Below, piece after piece: positions 23,265 to 34,200 of a stretch of DNA of 64,000 nt. The stretch comes from Sorex araneus. Lineage: Eukaryota > Chordata > Mammalia > Eulipotyphla > Soricidae. The translations under genes and the position numbers were made by a program. Positions within the stretch are counted from its first letter, which is position 1. Each line of letters begins with the position of its first letter. The stretch covers positions 84,141,626 through 84,205,625 of the forward strand of contig NC_073305.1 of NCBI RefSeq assembly GCF_027595985.1. The letters run 5' to 3'. Under the pieces are notes generated by a model that was given only the letters and a program-made list of their open reading frames with translations, made no database searches and was not told where the DNA came from.

Positions 23265-23575
23265 AATAAAGATGCTCAGACTCAGAGTTGGAAAGTAGAA
23301 ACGTTTATTGAAAAGCAGAAGAGAGAAGAAAAAGAGCTCCCTAAGGGTGGAGGAATTTAGTATAGGACTAAGTTAAAAGTAAGAGTTTTGTGTAGGCCTT
23401 TTTAAAGACCCTTTGCATTTCTTATCAGTCCACAAGTACTAAAGAGAGAGAATGCAGCGAGTCTAAGGGTGGTCGGGCTGTTTGAGTCTTTCTAGCCATC
23501 TGCCTCAGGTATTGTTCATTACCGTAGTCTCCCTGTGAGCCTAAAGCTCTGAGGCAGAATTTTAAGATTGAAAAT
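23265..23575 (-). mobile_element. Possible LTR fragment
   Basis: The -strand AATAAA (complement within 23310-23318), and 'ctccctaagggtggaggaat', which recalls 'ctccaagggtggagga' of LTR family 1, suggest a distant LTR relative. No edges are defined, so this is a weak call. Confidence 0.3.
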
Positions 23576-23712
23576 TGTTAAGTCCCTGTTTAGTCCCTGG
23601 CATTCCTGTAATGCCAGGAATTTGCAGAGAGCCAAAATGTAAGATGGGCCAGCCAAAAGTGGGAGAGCTCACAGTAGCTGGCAAGAGTAAACTGAGGCTT
23701 CCTCTTGCAGCC

Positions 23713-23802
23713 GTGCTCAGGGGATCACATGGGATGCCAGGGATCAAACCCTGGTAGGTTAAATGCAAGGCAAGTGCCTTACCTGCTATCTCTCTGCCTT
23801 GA
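23713..23802 (-). repeat. SINE-A 5' fragment
   Basis: It contains 'gctcaggggatcacatggga' through 'ctatctctctgcc', a diverged head complement. Confidence 0.6.
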
Positions 23803-23936
23803 TCAGGATTTTTTATAATGATCTTCTTTTCATTGTCTCCCCTGTGTTGTAGGTAAGTTGTAATAACTGGCTCTCATGCTTCTTTGGTTTCAGTTGTACT
23901 CTCACACACGTGGTTGTAGCGTGCTGAATAGTACGC

Positions 23937-24108
23937 TTTTTTTTCTTTTTGGGTCACACCCGGCGATGCTCAGGGGTTACTTCTGACTCTGCATCTCAGG
24001 AATTACTCCAGGCGGTGCTCCGGGGACCATATGGGATGCTGGGAATAGAACCCGGGTCAACCGCGTGCAAGACAAATGCCCTACGCGCTGTGTTATCGCT
24101 CCAGCCCC
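23937..24108 (-). repeat. SINE-A copy
   Basis: Nearly full length, from 'ctttttgggtcacacccggc' to 'tgttatcgctccagcccc'. Confidence 0.93.
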
Positions 24109-24530
24109 TGAATAGTACACATTTTTTGATGTTGTGCTGGGGTTGGTCACACATGGGCATGCATGTGGGGTATGCCAGGGACCAAACATAAGTATTTATG
24201 CTATGAAGTAGGTGCTCGCCTAGGCTAGATCCTTCCTCACGCCCCTTCAGAAAAGACTTTAGAAATAGAATATACTGAATGAGAATTGGCATTTTGACAG
24301 GATTGTTGGGTGATTCGCATTACATTTTGAGAAACAATGATCTATATACTGTATTCAATTCTGTATGCATGTGTGGTGTCACTAACTTACTGACAATGCC
24401 ATGTAAACAATATGTTTATGAAATTATTGAATTATGAAAATATTGAGACTACAAAAAGGGGAACTGTTATACTCATTTGCTAATTGGCAAGGATATTCCC
24501 CAGAAGCTTTCTGATTAAAAAAGAAAATTT

Positions 24531-24713
24531 GGGGCTGGAGTGATAGCACAGCGGTTAGGGCGTTTGCCTTGCACGCGGCCAACTTGGGTTCGATTCCCAG
24601 CAACCCATCCTCCAATCACCGCCAGGAGTAATTCCTGAGTGCAGAGCCAGGAATAACCACTGTGCATCATCGAGTGTGACCCCCCTCAAAAAAAAAGCAA
24701 AAAAAAAATTCAC
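24531..24713 (+). repeat. SINE-A copy
   Basis: Full length, from 'ggggctggagtgatagcaca' to 'gagtgtgaccccc' and an A-rich tail. Confidence 0.92.
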
Positions 24714-24989
24714 AGGTTATCCTTAAGTATTTCCTAAAAAAATATTGATGTTGGGGAAATATGGCTCTTTTATTATCTTAGAATGTAAATTTGAAAGAGG
24801 AAACCTTAGTTTCCCCTTGCTGACAAGAGGGAAGCTCAGTTTCCCCTTTCCAGCAGTTCCATTTCTTCCCATCCACCTACCACATCCCATCCCCAAGACC
24901 CTATCTTTACCATTTCTGGTCCCCGGGATCATACTTTTCGTCCCAGAACTAGGAGTCACAGACTAAGATAATAAACAGTACCCAAGGCA

Positions 24990-25520
24990 GGTGTCCAGAA
25001 AGACAAACCAACCTGACCACCCTGTAGATCAGTTACATTTTCTAACACCAAAGTCCCCAGAATCCCATCCACCACCACCATCCCACCCCACCCCCTGCCT
25101 ATGACTGTCACTGTCATCCCTTTGCTCATCGATTTGCTCAAGGGGGCACCAGTAATGTCTCCATTGTGAGACTTGTTTTTACTGTTTTTGGCATATTGAA
25201 TACACCACGGGTAGCTTGCCAGGCTCTGCCATGCGGGCGAGATACTCTCGGTAGCTTGCTGGGCTCTCCGAGAGGGGCGAAGGAATCGAACCCGGGTCAG
25301 CCACGTGCAAGGCAAACGCCCTACCCGCTGTGCTATCGCTCCAGCCTATACGGCAAACAATTTACTTCTTACTCTCTCTCTACTTTTGGGCATTATGGTT
25401 TGCAATAAAGATACTGAGAGGCCGTCATGTTTGGTCCTTTATCTACTTTTAGCACACACCTCCCATCCCGAGCGATCCCTCCATCATTGACTTTGTGATC
25501 CCTTCTCTCTCCCAACTACC
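24990..25520 (-). mobile_element. L1 3' UTR split by a SINE-B
   Basis: L1 3' UTR-like sequence before 25102 resumes at about 25350 ('tttgggcattatggtttgca', 'caacacacctcccatcccga'-like). A SINE-B sits between the two parts. Confidence 0.6.
25103..25347 (-). repeat. SINE-B copy
   Basis: Full-length minus copy with a well-preserved head ('gaatcgaacccgggtcagcc', 'tgctatcgctccagcc') and a 'gactgtcactgtcatccc' tail complement. Confidence 0.95.
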
Positions 25521-25660
25521 TTCTGCCTCACAGAGCTACTTTTCTTTTCTCTTCTACTTTCCAATGAACTTCTCTACTTTCCTTTCTCAGTCTGAGCATC
25601 TTTATTATTCAATATTTTCATTCTTGAAATAGTTGAAGAACCTGGGACAGAACAGAGACT

Positions 25661-25696
25661 CTGTTGCTGTTGCTGCTGCTGCTGCTGCTGCTGCTT
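25661..25696. repeat. (GCT)n microsatellite
   Basis: About 11 trinucleotide units (TGT/TGC), not within any coding frame I recognise. Confidence 0.95.
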
Positions 25697-25699
25697 CTT

Positions 25700-26786
25700 G
25701 TGCCTCACCTGCATCAAAATGATACACTTAAAACCCCTTGAGGTAAGAAGGGCAGGAAGTCATTAAATGAAGAACAATTACAACACCACTGCGGGCTGAG
25801 TCAGGGCTTGTCAGCCACTTGTTAGGAATTGAGAGCGGGTGGCGGAAGGTGGAGCCTGCAATTGATTCAAATGATTCAGATAAGAAAACAAAGGCCAAAA
25901 TTCTTGAACTCTCTGCATCTTTATAAAGCTAGCCAGTTCTTTGCTGTTTAATTAAAGAGGGCAACTCTTTTAACTTCTCTAGATGTAGATTAGAAAGTAG
26001 TTTACTTTGGAAAGGGTAAGAAATAATCATCAGTTCCTTAGGAACTGTATGGCAAATAGCCACAAAATATGAGATTTGGCTTTCTTCAATGCAGGAAATT
26101 TATTGGGTATTAAGACAGAATGAATGCTTTCAGGGGCCTGTAACCTTCACAGACACAGTACTAAATCTGTTCAGGGATTTGAACGGGGGGGTCAGCTTCC
26201 AGTTTGTTTTTGTTTATTGGGAATCAAAGCACGGTAGATTTTTAAAAATCAAGATGATCTTTCGTTGTCCTTGGCTTGATGAAACTTTAGACCCATTTAG
26301 ACATGGGGTATTATGCAGTGGTCCCTAAGGTTATTTGGCCTAATCTTGGAATTTGACTTATGAACAATTTAGGCCTTAATCCCAAATGTTGAACTTGATT
26401 TGCGTGTTCTCTGGATTTTCCTTATGTGTTTGTCCTACTTTCACCAACAAATTGTGACTTTTGACTTTGAGGTTCTTTTGAAAACCTACTAGGTTCAAGG
26501 AAAAGTGTCTACAATATTCTAAATTCAACTGAGTATGAAGAACATCAGATAATTCTTATCAAACAAAGAAAACTTTCAGGCCAGGTTTTTGAACATCTTC
26601 AACATCTGAAAAGATTGTCTGACTACTGGTGTCTATGATTCAATCCCTGAACATGCTAATGAGCTTCCTCAATATTGACTCAGATGTCTGGAGTTATGTT
26701 TCAGGCTATTCTTTCCATCCTAATATATCTGGGTGTAAATGTATATAAACTTACATGCGTTTATATAAATGTAAAATTATTTTGCA
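25700..26786. other. Unassigned intergenic DNA
   Basis: An open frame of 79 codons at 26089-26328 has no family resemblance I can name. There are no recognisable repeats. Confidence 0.35.
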
Positions 26787-26968
26787 GGGGCTGGATCAAT
26801 AACACAGCAGGTAGGGCGTTTGCCTTGCACGCAGCCAACCCGGATTTGATTCCCAGCATTCCATATGGTTCCCTGAGCACCACTAGGCATAATTCCTGAG
26901 TGCAGAGCCAGGAGTAACCCCTGTGCATTGCCAGGTGTGATCCAAAAAGAAATATATATATATATATT
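26787..26968 (+). repeat. SINE-A copy with (TA)n tail
   Basis: Full length, from 'ggggctggatcaataacaca' to 'aggtgtgatccaaaaagaaa'. The tail has become a short (TA)n. Confidence 0.9.
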
Positions 26969-27349
26969 TTGCAATTAAAATATTGAAGTGGAAGAAAAAA
27001 AGAGTCTGTGACCTTTATTCCTGGTTTACCAAGTACTAGGTAATGAGTAGGACTGACCAATGAGCAGTGTGCATCATCTTTTAAAAAGTGTTAAGCAATG
27101 ATAAAGCTTTCCCCTCCACACATATGCCTACACACAGAATCAGCTGCATGAATGCATTTTGACAACAGAGTTTATAGGAATTTGGGCATTCTGTCATATA
27201 TGTGGCTGATTGTTAATGACTTAAACCATTCTAAAGTAAAAAATTTAAGTCACTTGTAGTACCTTATCTATCTCCAATGTATGTATTTTCTTCGAGAATG
27301 TACTGAACAAAAATAAGCAGTGGTTGTATTTTTATAAGAAAAGTAGCTT

Positions 27350-27515
27350 GGAGCCAGATAGATAGTAAAGGAGTTAAGGTATTTGCCTTACATGTGACTG
27401 ATATGGGTCTAATTCCTGTCACCACATATGAGCTCCTGACCACTCCTAGGAGAGATTCCTGAGCACAGGCTCAGGAGTAAGCCCTGAACACTGCTGGGTG
27501 TGGCTCAAAAACTTA
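27350..27515 (+). repeat. Degenerate SINE-A copy
   Basis: 'gtatttgccttacatgtgac', 'gagattcctgagcacaggc' and 'ctgggtgtggctcaaaaac' remain. Confidence 0.7.
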
Positions 27516-27686
27516 AAGGAAAAGGAGTTTAAGTTATTTGAACTCTGACATGATATGTGACTTATTTGTATAAAAACTTAAACAGGAAACAAAGAAATTA
27601 CACTTATTGCTTAGTAAATAGAAATTTAGTTCACACTTGAACTATTGTTTTAATTTGAATAATCTGTATATTTAAAGTCAATTTTT

Positions 27687-28270
27687 ATTTATTTATTTTT
27701 TTATTAGTGAATTACTTTGGGGTACAGATACAGGCTTACAAACTTTCGTGCTTGTGTTTCAGTCATACAGTGATCGAGTACCCATCCCTCCACCAGTGCC
27801 CATTTTCCACCACCAATGTTCCCAGCATCCCTCCCACTACCTCCACCCCATCCCCACAACCCTGCCCCAACTCTGTGGCAGAGCATTCCCTTTTGCTCCC
27901 TCTCTCCTTTTGGGTGTTGTGGTTTGCAATAGAGGTATTGAGTGGCCATCATGTTCAGTCTATGGTCTACTTTTGGCACATATCTTTCAGCCCGAATGGG
28001 TCCTCCCAACATCGTTTACTTGGTGTTCCCTTCTCTAACTGAGCTGCCTTTTCCTTCAGCCTGTGAGGCCAGTTTCCAAGACGTGGAGCAGACCTTATCT
28101 CTACTACTCCTGGGTCTTAGATTCCCTCCCATTCTGTTACTTTATATTCTTTATATACTTTATATTCCACAGATGAGTACAATCTTTCTATGCGTGTCCC
28201 TCTCTTTCTGACTCATTTCACTTAACATGATACTTTCCATACTGATCCACTTATATGCAAATTTCATGTG
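27687..28270 (-). mobile_element. 5'-truncated L1 with target-site duplication
   Basis: L1 tail, 3' UTR and the very end of the ORF2 region in minus orientation. It is flanked by the 13-bp direct repeat aagtcaattttta (27674-27686 and 28271-28283), which marks a target-primed insertion. Confidence 0.9.
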
Positions 28271-28339
28271 AAGTCAATTTTTACTTGTCAATATTTTAAA
28301 ACTGGACAATGAATCAAGAAAATAAAAACGGGGGGGGGG

Positions 28340-28500
28340 GGGCTGGAGCGATAGCACAGTGGGTAAGGTGTTTGCCTTGTACTAGGCCGACCCGGATTCG
28401 ATTCCCAGCATCCCATATGGTACCCTGAGTACCACCTGGAGTGATTCCTGAGTGCAAAACTCAGCAAACCCTGAGCATCACTGGTGTGACCAAAAAGGAA
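28340..28500 (+). repeat. SINE-A copy
   Basis: From 'ggctggagcgatagcacagt' to 'actggtgtgaccaaaaagg', just 3' of a G-run. Confidence 0.92.
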
Positions 28501-28620
28501 AAAGAAAAGAAAAGAAAAGAAAAGAAAGGAAAAGAAAAGAAAAAAGAAAAGAAGAGAAAAGAAAAGAAAAGAAAGGAAAGGAAAAGAAAAGAAAAGAAGA
28601 GAAAAGAAAAGAAAAGAAGA
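28498..28620. repeat. (AAAAG)n microsatellite
   Basis: About 120 bp of AAAAG/AAAGG units, expanded from the tail of the preceding SINE-A. Confidence 0.95.
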
Positions 28621-28931
28621 CATGACTGATTCAATTATTTTCCCATTTTCCCTCAGTTTTCAGTTTTGCTAATTTGCTTATTAGGAACTTGTCAGTTATT
28701 TACATAAATTATTATATTAAAAGTTATTAAAATAATTTATTTTACATTAAATATTATTACTGTGTTATTTTATAGATTGGTATAATATGAGGAATTATTC
28801 TGGCATCAGATTCACTAAATTCTGATGAATTATTCTGGTTTCAGATTCACTAAACACATCACTGAAGACTTGTAGTCAGTAAAGTGAAAGAAATGGAGGA
28901 CTGAAAGTTTAGACTTAAAATTCACATTTCT

Positions 28932-29105
28932 GGCCCTGGAGGATAGTACATTGGGTATAGACATTTGATATTTGATCCCTGACACCCATACCATATCCTG
29001 AGCCCGCCAGGAGCCATCCTTGCGTAGGGGGCCAAGGGTAAGCCCTGAGTATTGCTGGGTATGGCCCCAAAACAAACAAACAACAGCAACAAAACAAACA
29101 AAACC
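28932..29105 (+). repeat. Degenerate SINE-A copy
   Basis: 'ggccctggaggatagtacat' to 'ctgggtatggccccaaaaca' with an (AAAC)n tail. Confidence 0.7.
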
Positions 29106-29109
29106 CCTC

Positions 29110-30185
29110 ACATTTCCTGCTCTTTAATCAAGACTGTTTTTATTTCCTATCTCCAATCAAGACTGTTTGCCTGTGTAAGAGAAAAGCAGTAACTAAGAGT
29201 GGCTTTACATTTAGAATAAACGGATATACTGCTAAATAACCGATATGTACTAAGTGTAACCTATTACATGCAACTACTTCTTGAACGAATTCAAATAATA
29301 AAATAAGCATATCCCATATCTTTGTTATTTGTGGTTTCATTTCATTTAAATGGGAAGGTAGAGACCTTGAGTATTCCCCATTTAATTTACTCTAAATAGT
29401 TTCTATGGAAAATGCTGATTGTCATCCTGACTCTAGGTCTTGACCTCCCTTTTCTGAACAAAACTTTTCTTATTAAGAAAATTTTCCAGTGTAAAATTTA
29501 TTCTCTGCCCCTTTGAGTTTTAATTTTTTTTAAGATTATTTTATCTGTTTTACAATCTAGGACTGTCTCCTTAGGACCTGAGAACAATCTTTTGAAATAA
29601 TATTCATCAAAACCAAATTTGGAAAATTTTAAACAAAAGAGAAAAATAAATACAGTACCCCTATCTCCTTGTCTTTGTGGAAGGGCAAGATTCTAATTTC
29701 AATGGACACTAATTAGCAAACATTATAATGTCTAGTGACAAAGGGCAAACAATAGTAAATGAAGAAATAAGAGCTTGTGGCATACATCTCCATTAAAGTT
29801 TTCAAACACTTTACTTCTAGCTCATCTCAGCACTTACCCCTATACCATTTTATATCAGCAGTGTCAAATCATACTGTTATATCTGTGTCTCTTTTTGCTT
29901 CAGGCTTACTTACAAGTTTTCTTTGTCTGTCTAACTTTATCCTATATAACTTTTACATTGCAGTAAGAACTGCATTTGACATCACAAAAGCCAATGATGC
30001 TTTGTGTTTCATAGGAATTGACAAAGATTTTAAAAAATTCTGGTGACAGGGAAAGCAAATGCCTTTACTAGATGTACAGAGCTCTGAAAATAGGGTGTGG
30101 GGCTTCATGTTCCAGGTGTTAGGAGCATGTGAGCTCTGAACTCAATGATCCAACTGTATTCACAAGCAACTGTCTGTTCTCAAAT
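29110..30185. other. Unassigned AT-rich intergenic DNA
   Basis: No exon or recognisable repeat. Confidence 0.35.
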
Positions 30186-30188
30186 ACA

Positions 30189-30462
30189 GTTTGTGTGTGT
30201 GTGTATCTTTGAGTGTGTATGCGAGTGTATGTTTGTATCAATGTATGTGTGAGTGTGAGTGTGTGTCAGTCTGTGTGTGAGTGTATGTGAGGTGTGTGAG
30301 GGTGTGTGTGAGAGTGTATGTGAGTGTGTATGAGGGTGTGTGTGAGTGTATGTGAGTGTGTGTGAAGGTGTGTGTGTGTGAAGGTGTGTGTGCATGTGTG
30401 TGTAAGGGAGGGTGTGTGTGTGTGAGTGTGAATGTGTGTGAGATTGTGTGTGTGCATGTTTA
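30189..30462. repeat. GT-rich compound microsatellite
   Basis: A long alternating purine-pyrimidine tract built of GTGTGTGA, GTGTATGTGA and GTGTGAGG units. Its even base composition opens false frames on both strands. Confidence 0.95.
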
Positions 30463-30790
30463 TCACAAAATGAAACCAAGGCCTTGTGTTCAGTGTGACC
30501 CTCATTTAAGAGTTAGATTTACTCATTTACTTTTGCATATACTCATTATACAAATTAATTATTATTTTACAACAATATCAATATTGTAAAGGTTAAATTT
30601 TTTTCATTACAATTATAAATATGTTCATGGACCTCATAGGACAACTGTATACATTTCCCTCACCCTCCCCTGCCACCCCCCAAAAAACAAGTTTTAATTA
30701 TTCATTGGTCATACATAGATATTTCATAAGCTTTAGGAAAAAGACATTGTGTTTAAAGGTCAAATCCTAAAATGCCAAGTGAAGGTTCTT

Positions 30791-30796
30791 TTTAAT
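30791..30796 (-). terminator. Candidate poly(A) signal (ATTAAA) of the P450 gene
   Basis: ATTAAA on the minus strand, about 220 bp beyond the stop codon. No AATAAA was found closer. This is weak and based on position only. Confidence 0.25.
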
Positions 30797-31018
30797 CAAA
30801 CATTTTGCTTATTTTCTGCCTTAGAGAATGGCTGTGAGGCGTCTAGTATAGTGATTAAGAAACTTAATCTGACCTGGCCTAAGAAACTTCTGCAGTAATA
30901 TATGGCTGACTACTTAGACACTGTTAAAATGCTAATTCTTGGGTTAGCAAAATGCAGAGAGAAAAGATCTGTGGTCTGGCTCATGCCGTGAAGTGGGGAT
31001 GCCGCTCTCACATCTTGC

Positions 31019-31206
31019 CTAGGCCTGGGCTACAGCACATATCTTGTAAGGCCTTGGACGACTAGTGAAGCCAGTGTCTGAGGTTAAGTCCAGGTCCAGG
31101 TGGGAGACCCCCTGAGGTGGTTGGAAGGTGAACTTCTGCATAAGGCTGGTGAAGAAAAGGAAAAGTTCCATCTTGGCCAATGACTCGCCAGCACACATCC
31201 GGCGAC
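31019..31206 (-). CDS. CYP2AC1: P450 exon 9 (coding part)
   Basis: 188 bp to the stop. Begins [18 protein letters not shown] with the haem-ligand Cys439 and continues with [13 protein letters not shown] to the C-terminus ICAVAQA. Acceptor 'tctccag'. Confidence 0.96.
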
Positions 31207-34200
31207 CTGGAGAGATGTACACAGTCAAATGGCATAGACACAAAAAAAGGAAAGACACTCTAGGCAAGTACAAAAGCAATCATATGTGATTCTGTGCTTT
31301 GGAGCGTATGATTCTGTCAATTCTTCTCATGGGATCTGGTTCCCAGCTTAAGGACTGGGATCATAAAATTAAATCCACAAATCAGGGATATACCTGATGG
31401 GCTCCATTTAGGGAGACAAGTGATTACATTTCAACGCAAAAATGTGACAGGCAAAGCCAAGGGTGCCTTAACAATACAGCAAAGCTACCTAATGTTATTT
31501 GGAAGGCCAAGGTGTCCTCATTCTTTGTATGAGAGCTTTGAGACTGCTCTTGTACAAAAGATGGGATGTTAGCCAGGAAAAGATAGGGGGAAATGTAGAA
31601 AGGATCATTTGAGGGCTGAAAGAAATTGGACACTGGAGCATAGAGAATGAAACAAGGAGTCTCAAACCTGGGACTGGGCCAGTAGAAACTGGATCAAACT
31701 GAAGCACAGAGTGCCACAGAACAAGTAGTGACTAGGCAAGGGGCCAGGCTTCCTCCAACTCCAGAACTGTCCCTGTCAGGTTAGCTGACCAATCCCTTGG
31801 GAAAAAGCTCTCATCCTGACAAGATTCCTTTTCCAGGAGTACAATATAGCCAAACTGATCATTGGTCTTAATGTGATCCTACTGGGTTTATAATGGTTGT
31901 CTGGTGGGAAGCATTCATGACGCAAAGCAAAAAAATACAAATTATCTTCAAATTTATTTATTTATTTAATGTAATTAATTAATTAATATATTTATTTGCT
32001 TTTTTGGTCACACCCGGCAATGCACAGGGGTTATTCCTGGATCTGCACTCCGGAATTACTCCTGGCGGTGCTCAGGGGACCATATGGGATGCTGGGAATC
32101 GAACCCGGGTCAGCCGTGTGCAAGGCAAATGCCCTACCCGCTGTGCTATTGCTCCAGCCCCTCAAATATATTTATTTATTTTTAATTATTTTTTTATTTT
32201 TATTTTTTTGCTTTTTGGGTCACACCCGGAGATGCACAGGGGTTACTCCTGGCTATTCACTCAGGAATTACTACTGACAGTGCTCAGGGCCCCATATGGG
32301 ATGCTGGGATTCGAACCTGGGTCAGCTGCGTGCAAGGCAAACACCCTACCCGGTGTGCTATCGCTCCAGCCCCCTCAAATTATTTTTTTTTAAAAGTATA
32401 TGGACCATACAGTGTACCTTTTTGGTTTAGGCATTCTTTGAAAGGTTGGTTTTCAAGTAATAAATAAAACTTAAAATTGCTTTAAAATTAAAGGACAGAA
32501 TGATGCCTCACAGTTTCTTAGTATGTCTCCTTATGTCTGAAATTTTGTGCCACAGAGGGAAAACCCAGAATCTTAACATAGTGCTAAGAAAAGCCAGTAA
32601 TTTTTTTAAACGATCAGAATTTTTCAAACCACCCTTCTTAAGCAAGATATCTTACCTGCTGAAAAGGGCATGAAAGCTTCTTTCTTGATAAACTTTCCAG
32701 TAGGACTGAGGAAATGCTGAGGATTAAATGTATCTGGTTTTTCCCACTGTGTCTGATCGTGAAGGACAGAGGCCAGCAATGTGATTACCTCAGTGCCCTA
32801 GAAATAAGAATGCTGTTAGTGACAGATTAAATTCCTTCCTAAAAAGGTGACTTCTGGAAGATGTCTATCAGCTCTTTAGACAACTGTTGTGAAGCAGTGT
32901 GTTTTGAAAGGTAGTGGGGAAAGGTGGGGAGTGGAGAGGTAGCAGATAGGCTCTGAGATTGAGAGTGGAATATTTATTTCAACCATATTTTCATTCAGTA
33001 TCACTGTATCACTGTCATCCCATTCATCATTGATTTGCTTGAGTGGGCATCAGTAACGTCTCCATTTGTACGAGCCTGAGATTTTATTTATTTTTTAAAA
33101 TTTATTTATTTTAATTAGTGAATCACTGTGAGGGTACAGTTACAGATTTATACATTTTTGTGCTCATGTTTCCCTCATACAAAGTTCAAAAACCCATCCC
33201 TTCACCAGTGCCCATTCTCCACAACCAGTAAACCCAGCATCCCTCCTACCCTCCTCAATCCCATCTCCCCCCACCCCACCCTGCCACAGTGGCAGGGTAT
33301 TCCCTTCTGTTCTCTCTCTCTAATTAGCTGTTGTGGTTTGCAATAAAGGTGGTGAGTGGCCACTGTGTTCAGTCTCTAGCCCACATTCAGCCCGCATCAC
33401 CCTTCCCCCCGCATGGCCTCCGACCACATTATACTTGGTGATCCCTTCTCTGAGTTGCCCTCTCCCCAGAATGTGAGGCCAGCCTCCAAACCATGCAGTC
33501 AACCTCCTGGTACCTATTTCCACTATTCTTGGGTGTTAGTCTCCTACTCTGTTATTCTATATTCCACAGATGAGTGCAATCTTTCTATGTCTGTCTCTCT
33601 CTTTCTGACTCATTTCACTCAGCATGATACTTTCCATGCCGATCCACTTATATGCAAAACTCATGATCTCCTTTTTTCTAACAGCTGCATAGTATTCCAT
33701 TGTATAGATGTACCAAAGTTTCTTCAACCAGTCATCTGTTCTAGGGCACTCGTTTTTTTTCCAGATTCTGGCTATTGTAAAGAGTGCTGCGATGAACATA
33801 TAAGTGCAGATGTCATTTCAACTATACTTTTTTGCTTCTCTGGGATATATTCCCAGCAGTGGTATTGCTGGGTCAAATGGGAGCTCAATATATAATTTTT
33901 TGAGCATCATCCATATTGTTTTCCAAAACAGCCGAGCCCTGAGATTTTAGCAGCCTCTCTTTACTCGTTCTTCTCAGCGGTGCCACATTGGAGGCTCTTT
34001 CAGGGTAAGGGGAATGAAACCCATCATTGTTACTGTATTTGGCCTATTAAATACGCATGGAGAGCTTGCCAGGCTCTGCTCTGTGGGCAGGATGATCTCA
34101 GTACCTTGCCAGGTTCTCTGAGAGGGAGAACTAGGCTATAAGAGGTTGCGTGGCTGCAAATGTGGCAGCGCACTTCCGGAAACATTGTTTTATAGTCTCT

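Larger units (their letters stand above)
31207..32655 (-). other. P450 intron 8
   Basis: It holds two minus-strand SINE-A copies in tandem (31998-32160 and 32208-32373). The remaining part, next to exon 9, is unassigned. Confidence 0.8.

Noticed and set aside
26089-26328. A 79-codon frame considered as a lone exon
   Set aside because: No flanking splice sites or recognisable family. Such a length is expected by chance.
28288-28629. Phe/Leu-rich or Lys-rich open frames
   Set aside because: Translation of the (AAAAG)n tract and the adjacent SINE.
30180-30505. Thr/His-rich open frames on the minus strand
   Set aside because: Translation of a GT-rich microsatellite.
33557-33799. An 80-codon protein with [14 protein letters not shown]
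   Set aside because: It is the C-terminus of L1 ORF2 in a truncated insertion, not a host gene.
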